From the NCBI GenBank assembly GCA_023395775.1, contig JAEWYA010000080.1, positions 1-6,303 of the forward strand: a DNA stretch of 6,303 nucleotides. Reading direction: 5' to 3'. The notes beneath the pieces are model-generated. The model did no database searches. It saw only the letters and a program-made list of their open reading frames with translations, and was not told where the DNA came from. Both the position numbers and the translations under genes were made by a program. Shown here one piece after another: positions 1 through 5,132 of this stretch; the stretch's first letter is position 1, and each line of letters opens with the position of its first letter. The DNA is from Bacillota bacterium (GTDB lineage: Bacteria > Bacillota > Clostridia > Oscillospirales > Oscillospiraceae).

Positions 1-84
1 CTATGAGACTGCTCGGCGGCAGTAAGCCATGGCCGGAGAAAACACCGGCTGTCGCGGCGGAAAAAAGATCGGTGCGTTTATATC

Positions 85-119
85 GGACAGCCTGCGGCAA
101 CGGCGCAGGCTGTCCTGCT
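85..119 (+). terminator. Probable intrinsic terminator of an upstream gene
   Basis: GGACAGCCTGCG (85-96) pairs perfectly with CGCAGGCTGTCC (104-115), giving a 12-bp GC-rich stem with a 7-nt loop. The tract that follows (TGCTTTCTC) is only moderately T-rich, so termination may be partial. It lies before the nitroreductase promoter, which suits the end of a rightward gene left of the window. Confidence 0.5.
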
Positions 120-165
120 TTCTCCGGACTATTTCACTTTGGCTGAATTATATGGAATTTTGCGG

Positions 166-194
166 TTGTGCGGGAATAAACGGCGTGATACAAT
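166..194 (+). promoter_or_regulatory. Sigma-A type promoter of the nitroreductase gene
   Basis: TTGTGC (166-171), a 17-bp spacer and TACAAT (189-194) form a sigma-A-like promoter. The -10 box is extended by TG two bases upstream. The predicted start near 201 leaves a leader of about 36 nt before the ATG, which contains the AAAGGA ribosome binding site at 224-229. Confidence 0.5.
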
Positions 195-236
195 AACAAA
201 ATACAAAGGCACCGATACGAAAGAAAGGAACCCAAT

Positions 237-749
237 ATGGATTTTACACAACTTGAAAAAGCCCGCTATTCCCTGCGAAAATTCAGTGACCGCCCCGTGG
301 AGCAGGAGAAGCTGGATCTGGTGCTGGAGGCTGCCCGCTGCGCCCCCACCGCCCACAACAACCAGCCTCAGCGCGTTTTTGTTCTGAAGAGCGCCGAGGC
401 GATGGAAAAGGCGGATGCCTGCTCCGCCGCCCACTTTCATCCGCCGCTGATGCTGGTGGTGGCTTATGAGGCGGAAAAAGCCTGGGTTCGGGATAACGAC
501 AGCAAGAATCATGGCGAGATTGACGCTGCGATTGCTGTGACCCAGATGATGCTCCAGGCGGTGGACCTGGGTCTTGGCACCACCTATGTGGGGATGTTCG
601 ACCCGCAGGCGCTGCTGGCCCGGTTCCCGGAGATGGCGGGCTGTACCCCAATCGCTATGCTGCCCATCGGCTATCCGGCGGAGGGAGCCCATCCCGCCCG
701 CCTCCACGAGGACCGCAAGCCGATGGAGGAGATCGTCACCGTCCTATAA
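237..749 (+). CDS. Small nitroreductase family protein (FMN-dependent oxidoreductase)
   Basis: A 170-residue cytoplasmic protein of the nitroreductase superfamily. These enzymes form flavin-binding dimers that use NAD(P)H to reduce nitroaromatics, quinones or similar acceptors; the natural substrate cannot be read here. The N-terminal RYSLRKF (10-16) supplies the conserved arginine/serine contacts to the FMN phosphate. CAPTAHNNQP (35-44) is the second family motif. GLGTTYVG (112-119) and the PIGYP segment (143-147), followed by basic R160-K161, are the usual C-terminal FMN-binding elements. The length matches the short, single-domain clade common in anaerobic Firmicutes, with no ferredoxin fusion. 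The ATG lies 7 nt after AAAGGA (224-229). The gene appears monocistronic, with its own promoter upstream and a strong terminator 4 nt after the stop. Family assignment is secure; function is general only. Confidence 0.93.
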   Translation: MDFTQLEKARYSLRKFSDRPVEQEKLDLVLEAARCAPTAHNNQPQRVFVLKSAEAMEKADACSAAHFHPPLMLVVAYEAEKAWVRDNDSKNHGEIDAAIAVTQMMLQAVDLGLGTTYVGMFDPQALLARFPEMAGCTPIAMLPIGYPAEGAHPARLHEDRKPMEEIVTVL

Positions 750-753
750 AGTG

Positions 754-791
754 AAGCATCCCCACGGAGTATTCCGCGGGGATGCTTTTTT
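754..791 (+). terminator. Intrinsic terminator between convergent genes
   Basis: AAGCATCCCC (754-763) pairs with GGGGATGCTT (778-787). CGGA (765-768) and TCCG (773-776) extend the stem past one A-C mismatch, and the loop is GTAT. A run of six T (786-791) follows on the plus strand, typical of rho-independent termination of the nitroreductase mRNA. The carboxypeptidase gene ends at 800 from the other side. On the minus strand the tail is TTCACTTTAT, so the same hairpin may serve both transcripts, less efficiently leftward. Confidence 0.9.
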
Positions 792-799
792 GAATGCCT

Positions 800-2167
800 T
801 TATCTGCGCCGCCCGCGGTATCCCCTGGAGTGGTGGGCGGGTCTCCCGTACCGGTAGCGTCGGCGCCCCAGAGTCAGCTTCCAGCCGACTCCCGCGACAA
901 TCAGAACCCCAAGGATGACCAGCGCCACCTTTACGATCGTGCGGCTGAAAAATTGCTGGACGTTGTACCAGAACGTCAGGAGCTTGGAGGCCGCCACATC
1001 GTTCAGCGCCACCAGAGGCACGGAGGTATATACCATACCGTTATGGGACAGCTCCACGGAACCCAGCTCCTGCCCAGCGGTGACGGGGGCGTTCACACTT
1101 TCAGGGAGAACCAGCTTTCGGTCAAGGTCCTCCGGCTTCACGTCGTTGGGCAGGACCAGATCCACCTGGTTAGCGGGGTGGACCGCCACACTGTCGATCT
1201 TGCTGAGCGACACCGGTACGTCCGCCAGCATATCCAAATCCGAGAGGACCTTTTTTGTGGAGAAGTTTGCAAAGCCCCACTGAAACAGGCGCTTGGTCTC
1301 GGAAAAGCTCTGTACATCCGCCACGCCGTTGGCTCCCACGATTCGCTCCGCGCCCAGCACCACGCTGATCAGGGTCCGGCTGCCCTGCGTGGCCGAGGAA
1401 ACCAGGCAGTGTCCCGCCTCGCTGGTGGAGCCGGTTTTAATGCCGTGGGCATCGGAATAGAGATAGCCGTTGGCCCGCCAGTTGGAGAGCAGGTAGTTGG
1501 TGGTATGGAGACGGCGAGTATCGGAGAGGTTGGTGGCGGGAATCTCCGCCACGCCCATGTCGCAGACCTTCATGAATTCAGGATATTTCATTGCTGCTAT
1601 CGTAATGAGGTACAAGTCCCACGCGGAGGTATAGTGCTGAGAGTCGTGCAGACCGTTGGGATTGGCAAAGTGGGTATTCTCGCAGCCAAGCTCCTTGGCC
1701 TTGGCGTTCATGGCATCCACAAAAGCGTCCACACTGCCGCTGACCGCCTCGGCCAGCACATCGCAGGCCTCGTTGGCGGAAACCACCAGCATGCACTTGA
1801 GGAAACTCTCCACAGACATGGTCTCACCCACCTGAATGCCGGCGGAGCTGCCGTCGGAGGCAAGGCCGTTCAGCGCGGAGGCGGAGGCGGTGAGCTGCTG
1901 ATCCAGCGTCAGCTTTCCCTGATCCACCGCCTCCAGCGTCAGCAGCGCGGTCATGATCTTCGTCAGGCTGGCGGGATACAGCTCATCATGCTCGTCCTTT
2001 CCATAGAGAATGGTGCCGGTGTCCTTGTCCACCAATAGCGCGGCCTTAGCCTGAATGTTCGGGTCCGGTACCGGCGTGACCTCTTCTGCTGCCGCCGCAG
2101 GAACGGCGGAGAAGCTCACCACCGTGAGCAGGAGCAAAAATGCAGAGAAAAAGCGTTTGATTTTCAT
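800..2167 (-). CDS. D-alanyl-D-alanine carboxypeptidase, S11 family (DacF-like low-molecular-mass PBP)
   Basis: A 455-residue exported enzyme that removes the terminal D-alanine from peptidoglycan pentapeptides outside the membrane, limiting cross-linking. Residues 1-27 form a signal peptide: MKIKR, a hydrophobic core, then AVPAAAA as likely cleavage region. All penicillin-binding active-site motifs are present: S67-L-T-K70 (nucleophile S67), S130-A-N132 and K244-T-G246. A beta-rich C-terminal domain (about 310-395) follows, as in PBP5/DacF. A transmembrane helix (about 410-430) then anchors the protein, ending in an Arg-rich tail (10 Arg in the last 22 residues). The ATG at 2167-2165 was chosen because GGAGA (2177-2173) lies 5 nt upstream and the signal peptide starts there. 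The frame stays open another 43 codons upstream but only through hairpin repeats with no ribosome site. It is divergent from the ComEA/two-component operon. Family is sure; which paralogue is not. Confidence 0.94.
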   Translation of the reverse strand: MKIKRFFSAFLLLLTVVSFSAVPAAAAEEVTPVPDPNIQAKAALLVDKDTGTILYGKDEHDELYPASLTKIMTALLTLEAVDQGKLTLDQQLTASASALNGLASDGSSAGIQVGETMSVESFLKCMLVVSANEACDVLAEAVSGSVDAFVDAMNAKAKELGCENTHFANPNGLHDSQHYTSAWDLYLITIAAMKYPEFMKVCDMGVAEIPATNLSDTRRLHTTNYLLSNWRANGYLYSDAHGIKTGSTSEAGHCLVSSATQGSRTLISVVLGAERIVGANGVADVQSFSETKRLFQWGFANFSTKKVLSDLDMLADVPVSLSKIDSVAVHPANQVDLVLPNDVKPEDLDRKLVLPESVNAPVTAGQELGSVELSHNGMVYTSVPLVALNDVAASKLLTFWYNVQQFFSRTIVKVALVILGVLIVAGVGWKLTLGRRRYRYGRPAHHSRGYRGRRR

Positions 2168-2172
2168 GACAA

Positions 2173-2177
2173 TCTCC
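2173..2177 (-). promoter_or_regulatory. Ribosome binding site fixing the carboxypeptidase start
   Basis: On the minus strand GGAGA lies 5 nt before the ATG at 2167-2165. The first hairpin repeat unit begins 6 bp further upstream (2183). The Shine-Dalgarno site therefore sits directly beside the repeat array, where leader folding could affect its exposure. It argues against the longer open frame starting inside the repeats. Confidence 0.75.
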
Positions 2178-2182
2178 AATAA

Positions 2183-2457
2183 CCTGTGGTATAATGACCG
2201 CAAAGCGGTCATTACCCAATTTAGACAATATACCACAACGGCGCTCCGCGCCTGTGGTATAATAACCACAAAGCGGTCATTACCCAATTTAGACAATATA
2301 CCACAACGGCGCTCCGCGCCTGTGGTATAATAACCGCAAAGCGGTCATCACCCAATTTAGATAATACACACACAACGGCGCTCTGCGCCTGTGGTATAAT
2401 AGCGGCAAATCAGCTCTTATAGAAATTTAAATGATATACCGCAACGGCTGCTTCGTG
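2183..2457. repeat. Tandem array of four ~68-bp hairpin-forming repeat units
   Basis: Four head-to-tail units: 2183-2250 (68 bp), 2251-2318 (68 bp), 2319-2387 (69 bp) and 2388-2457 (70 bp, strongly degenerate). Each begins CCTGTGGTATAAT. Units 1 and 2 differ at two positions and unit 3 at several more; unit 4 keeps mainly its ends. Each unit has an inner hairpin with 10-nt arms and an AAA loop (2192-2214 in unit 1). At the junctions, TATACCACA (2229-2237) pairs with TGTGGTATA of the next unit (2253-2261), enclosing GGCGC/GCGCC with a TCC loop. There is no separating unique spacer, no coding potential that survives the 68-bp period and no adjacent transposase. It occupies the 5' leader of the carboxypeptidase gene. 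The function is unknown to me; a leader RNA element or a small interspersed repeat that expanded locally are both possible. Confidence 0.9.
2416..2444 (-). promoter_or_regulatory. Candidate proximal promoter for the carboxypeptidase gene
   Basis: On the minus strand TTGCGG (2444-2439), a 17-bp spacer and TATAAG (2421-2416) resemble a sigma-A promoter. It lies inside the degenerate unit 4, and transcription would start near 2409 and run through units 3 to 1. The equivalent positions in the intact units read TTGTGG and GTAATG, a much poorer -10 box. It competes with the better distal candidate at 2606-2634. Confidence 0.35.
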
Positions 2458-2636
2458 CCTGCGTCATACAGCTGCGGAACGGCTATGAACGTTTGGCATC
2501 AACCATATCAACCATTTTTCCGACAAATAGGCCGCTATATCCGGAAGAAGCGGCGGGGCGCGGCTGCCATTCGACAGGAGGCCTGTCCATTCTGCACGCT
2601 GTCTTAGTATAACAAATTTTTCGGGGGAGTTCAACC
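2458..2636. other. Unique part of the divergent intergenic region
   Basis: These 179 bp separate the repeat array from the ComEA-like gene. I find no convincing gene. GACAGG (2573-2578) and CCTGTC (2582-2587) form a 6-bp hairpin with a 3-nt loop. CCGCTATAT (2532-2540) lies near AAGCGGCGG (2548-2556), making a looser stem. Neither has a T-tract. The right edge carries a leftward promoter (2606-2634) that overlaps the ComEA ribosome binding site. No good rightward -35/-10 pair is visible; TATAAC at 2608-2613 is the best -10 but lacks a -35 match. Confidence 0.5.
2606..2634 (-). promoter_or_regulatory. Candidate distal promoter for the carboxypeptidase gene
   Basis: On the minus strand TTGAAC (2634-2629), a 17-bp spacer and TATACT (2611-2606) form a sigma-A-like promoter. 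The -10 is extended by TG at 2614-2613. The predicted start near 2599 would give the carboxypeptidase mRNA a leader of about 430 nt containing the whole repeat array. The promoter overlaps the Shine-Dalgarno site of the divergent ComEA-like gene. Confidence 0.5.
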
Positions 2637-3005
2637 GTGGAAAGACAAATCCGACCGACAAAAACGGAGAAAATTCTGCTAATTTTGACAGCAGCCTTCC
2701 TCTGTCTGATGCTGGTCCTGCTGTTTTATGCCCGGACCGGCGGGGCCGCGGGTAATTACGCGGTGGAGACAGAGCGGGCTGCTGCGTCTTCGGAGCTGAC
2801 GCCGGATGTGATGCCGGTGGACATTAATACTGCCGGGGTAGAGGAGTTGGCTACTCTGCCGGGCATCGGCGAAAAGCTCGCGGAGCGCATTGTGAAGTAC
2901 CGGGAGGACAACGGAGACTTTACCTCCGTGGATGATCTGGTGAACGTCAGCGGGATCGGCGAGGGAAAGCTGGAAGCGCTGCGAGATTATGTGAGCGTTG
3001 GATAA
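2637..3005 (+). CDS. comEA: ComEA-like helix-hairpin-helix DNA-binding membrane protein
   Basis: A 122-residue protein with a short basic N-terminus, one transmembrane helix (about 12-31), a linker (32-57) and a C-terminal tandem helix-hairpin-helix domain (about 58-120). The HhH signatures are clear: V61-D-I-N-T-A-G, then LPGIGEKLAERI (74-85) and VSGIGEGKLEAL (104-115). ComEA proteins bind incoming double-stranded DNA outside the membrane for transformation. This one lacks the SLBB domain found in Bacillus ComEA, and no other com gene is in the window, so a competence role is inferred from family only. The start is GTG: GGGGGAG (2623-2629) lies 7 nt before it, and the next ATG falls inside the membrane helix. 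The response regulator gene begins 20 nt after the stop, suggesting one transcript. Confidence 0.88.
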   Translation: MERQIRPTKTEKILLILTAAFLCLMLVLLFYARTGGAAGNYAVETERAAASSELTPDVMPVDINTAGVEELATLPGIGEKLAERIVKYREDNGDFTSVDDLVNVSGIGEGKLEALRDYVSVG

Positions 3006-3025
3006 AGGAAAAAGGAGAACGCGTT

Positions 3026-3703
3026 TTGAAGATTTTAGTAGTGGATGACGAGAAGCTTTTGGTCAAGGGCATGAAATTTAATCTGGAGAACGAGGGGTAT
3101 GAGGTGGAGTGCGCCTATGACGGGGCCGCCGCCGTGGAGCTGGCCCGAAGCAACCGTTTCGATCTCATTATTTTGGATGTGATGATGCCGGAGCTGGATG
3201 GGATCGAGGCGTGTATGCGCATCCGCGAGTTTTCCAACGTTCCCGTCATCATGCTGACGGCGAAGAGCGAGGACTCGGACAAGCTGATGGGTTTTGAGTC
3301 CGGGGCGGACGACTATCTGACGAAGCCGTTTAACATTCTGGAGCTGAAAGCCCGTGTCCGGGCTTTGCTGCGCCGGGCTGGCGGAACCCAGCGGGCCCGG
3401 GGCACTGTGCTCACAGCGGGAGATTTGGCGCTGGATACGGAGCAGCGGGTAGCCGTCCGGGACGGAGAAAGGGTGGATCTGACGGCAAAGGAATACGACC
3501 TGATCGAGCTTTTGATGCGCAATCCCCGACGGGTCTACAGCCGGGAGAACCTGATGAACGTGGTCTGGGGGTATTCCTACGGCGGAGATTACCGGACGGT
3601 GGATGTCCACATCCGCCGCCTGCGGGAGAAGCTGGAAAAAAATCCGGCGGAGCCGGAGTATATCCTGACAAAGTGGGGAGTGGGCTACTATTTCAAAGGC
3701 TGA
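3026..3703 (+). CDS. OmpR/PhoB-family response regulator
   Basis: A 225-residue two-component transcription factor. Residues 1-117 are the receiver domain: acidic pocket D7-D8, phospho-acceptor D51 in ILDVMMPELDG, switch T78 and conserved K100 in LTKPF. Residues about 125-225 are a winged-helix DNA-binding domain with the typical WGYSYGGDYRTVDVHIRRLR recognition region (181-200) and the YYF wing near the end. The wing region resembles WalR/MtrA-type regulators, but I would not assign orthology from this alone. Start is TTG at 3026: AAGGAG (3012-3017) lies 8 nt upstream and the protein then opens with canonical MKILVVDDE. It sits 20 nt after the ComEA-like gene and just before its probable partner kinase, so phosphotransfer from H246 of that kinase is the likely input. 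The target genes are unknown; the divergent carboxypeptidase is a candidate. Confidence 0.95.
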   Translation: MKILVVDDEKLLVKGMKFNLENEGYEVECAYDGAAAVELARSNRFDLIILDVMMPELDGIEACMRIREFSNVPVIMLTAKSEDSDKLMGFESGADDYLTKPFNILELKARVRALLRRAGGTQRARGTVLTAGDLALDTEQRVAVRDGERVDLTAKEYDLIELLMRNPRRVYSRENLMNVVWGYSYGGDYRTVDVHIRRLREKLEKNPAEPEYILTKWGVGYYFKG

Positions 3704-3709
3704 AGCAAA

Positions 3710-3716
3710 AGAGGAA
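3710..3716 (+). promoter_or_regulatory. Ribosome binding site suggesting a CTG start for the kinase
   Basis: AGAGGAA at 3710-3716 is the only purine-rich Shine-Dalgarno-like stretch between the regulator stop and the kinase. It is 18 nt from the TTG at 3735, too far, but its GAGG core ends 5 nt before an in-frame CTG at 3720. Between the upstream stop (3666-3668) and 3720 the frame has no ATG, GTG or TTG. Confidence 0.45.
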
Positions 3717-3734
3717 CCCCTGGTCCGAAACAGC

Positions 3735-5132
3735 TTGCAGCTGAAATTCGGGCTGAGCTACATTCTGCTGATTGCGGCGGTGCTGGTGCTGCTGAACACC
3801 TACCCCCTGATCGTGTCAGAGGACCTGGTCTTTCGTTCCAAGGCCGCCACCATGGAGAACAGCGTGTCGGTGATGGTGTCGTCCCTGGCAAATCTGGAGA
3901 GCCTGACGGAGGAAAACGTCTCCGCCGCCATGACGCTGGTGGAGTCTACCGACATGAGCCGTATCCTGGTCACCGACGCGGCGGGGAAGGTGCTCTATGA
4001 TACCCGGGAGACCGACGGCGCCGTGGGGGACTACGCGCTGTATACCGAGGTGGTGCAGGCCCTTTTGGGCAACGATGCGTTTACATGCAGCTACCGAAGT
4101 GGTGCATTTCGGAGCCGGGCGGCCTCGCCGGTGCTGTATCAGAACCGCATTATCGGCGCGGTATACGCCTATGAGTACGATGTGGGGCAGGCAGCGCTGC
4201 TGCGGGGCTTCCAGAGCAATATCCGAAATTTGTCCATCATTGTCAGCGCCATGGTTCTAATGGTGTCCTTTGTGCTGTCCCGGGCTTTGACGGGGAAGAT
4301 CAGCGAGCTGCTCTCCGCCATTCGACAGGTGCGGGCGGGCGCTTACAGCCATCGGGCGGTGGTCCGTGGACATGACGAAATCGCGCAGATCGGCTATGAG
4401 TTCAATCGCCTCACAGACCGCCTTCAGACCACGGAGGATGTCCGGCGGCGCTTTGTCTCCGACGCGTCTCACGAGCTGAAAACGCCGCTGGCGGCCATCC
4501 GTCTGCTGACAGACTCCATATTGCAGACGGAAAACATCGACCCCGCCACAACCCGGGAGTTTGTGGCGGACATTGGGCAGGAGGCAGACCGCCTCAGCCG
4601 TATCAGTGAGGATCTGCTCCGCCTTACCCGGCTGGACAGCGGCGTGTCCGCGCCGCCGTCGGCGGTGGATGTGGGGCCGGTGCTGGAGCAGGTGCTGCGG
4701 ATGATGGACCTGGTGGCGGAGGAGCGGCAGGTTGCGCTGCACTGTGACGCGGAGGAGTCCTGCCGGGTTCTTGCGACGAAGGACGAGCTCCATCAGGTTG
4801 TTTACAATTTGGTGGACAACGCAGTCAAGTACTCACACGACGGCGGACAGGTCTGGGTGTCATTGCGGCGGGAGAGGGGACAGGCTGTTCTAAAGGTGGC
4901 GGACGACGGCGTGGGTATCCCGGAAGAGGATCTGCCTCGTATCTTCCAGCGCTTTTACCGGGTGGATAAGGCCCGTTCCCGGGCCGCGGGCGGCACGGGC
5001 CTGGGGCTCTCCATCGTGCAGGACACAGTGAAGAACCGGGGCGGCACTGTGGAGGCGGCCAACCGTCCGCAAGGAGGCGCTGAGTTTACCGTTTACTGGC
5101 CGCTGGTGGCGGAAGGAGGCGATGCGGAATGA
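3735..5132 (+). CDS. Sensor histidine kinase (membrane-bound, HAMP domain)
   Basis: A 465-residue kinase, partner of the preceding regulator. Transmembrane helix 1 (about 6-24) and helix 2 (about 163-184) bracket an extracytoplasmic sensor region of about 135 residues. Its segment RILVTDAAGKVLYDT (76-90) and later VLYQNRIIGAVYAY (133-146) look like a PAS/Cache fold. A HAMP linker follows (about 185-237), then the dimerisation helix with phospho-acceptor H246 in SHELKTPL. The ATPase domain has an N box NLVDNAVKYS (358-367), a G1 box DDGVGIP (390-396), an F box (403-411) and a G2 box GGTGLGLSI (419-427). All catalytic elements are intact; there is no cytoplasmic PAS. TTG 3735 is the first conventional start, but a CTG at 3720 with better ribosome-site spacing would add MVRNS. 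The stop overlaps the next gene by 4 nt. Signal unknown. Confidence 0.94.
   Translation: MQLKFGLSYILLIAAVLVLLNTYPLIVSEDLVFRSKAATMENSVSVMVSSLANLESLTEENVSAAMTLVESTDMSRILVTDAAGKVLYDTRETDGAVGDYALYTEVVQALLGNDAFTCSYRSGAFRSRAASPVLYQNRIIGAVYAYEYDVGQAALLRGFQSNIRNLSIIVSAMVLMVSFVLSRALTGKISELLSAIRQVRAGAYSHRAVVRGHDEIAQIGYEFNRLTDRLQTTEDVRRRFVSDASHELKTPLAAIRLLTDSILQTENIDPATTREFVADIGQEADRLSRISEDLLRLTRLDSGVSAPPSAVDVGPVLEQVLRMMDLVAEERQVALHCDAEESCRVLATKDELHQVVYNLVDNAVKYSHDGGQVWVSLRRERGQAVLKVADDGVGIPEEDLPRIFQRFYRVDKARSRAAGGTGLGLSIVQDTVKNRGGTVEAANRPQGGAEFTVYWPLVAEGGDAE

Larger units (their letters stand above)
1..236. other. Upstream intergenic region of the nitroreductase gene
   Basis: I see no gene that can be supported here. 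Reading frames entering from the left close quickly: frame 1 stops at 4-6 and frame 2 at 22-24. An unseen upstream gene may therefore end here, but too few codons remain to identify it. The stretch holds a probable terminator hairpin (85-115) and a promoter (166-194). A shorter GC inverted repeat (GCCGG at 32-36, CCGGC at 45-49) is too weak to assign. Confidence 0.5.

Noticed and set aside
3..146. Short plus-strand open frame at the left edge
   Set aside because: It runs through the terminator hairpin at 85-115, lacks a visible ribosome site and has no recognisable product.
794..2038. Long plus-strand open frame of 414 codons opposite the carboxypeptidase
   Set aside because: It is the antisense shadow of a gene with clear S-x-x-K, S-A-N and K-T-G motifs. 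It has no domain, ribosome site or signal of its own and is rich in His, Gln and Gly, as antisense of GC-rich coding often is.
2168..2296. 43-codon upstream extension of the carboxypeptidase frame from a TTG inside the repeats
   Set aside because: It is translated hairpin repeat with no ribosome site and would bury the signal peptide. The same TTG context recurs in each unit in a different frame, because 68 is not a multiple of 3.
2183..2457. CRISPR array
   Set aside because: The units are contiguous with no variable spacers, the period is 68 bp of repeat itself, and no cas gene is present.
2183..2457. Insertion sequence or transposon remnant
   Set aside because: There is no transposase frame, no target-site duplication that I can see and no single pair of terminal inverted repeats bounding the array. 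A MITE-like origin of one unit remains possible but cannot be shown here.
2567..2579. 13-bp exact repeat GCCATTCGACAGG, also at about 4318-4330 within the kinase gene
   Set aside because: One such match is expected by chance at appreciable frequency in 6.3 kb, and one copy lies in conserved coding sequence.
2464..2661. 65-codon minus-strand frame across the unique intergenic part
   Set aside because: It begins inside the ComEA-like gene, has no ribosome site and crosses the likely promoter at 2606-2634. The composition gives no recognisable protein.
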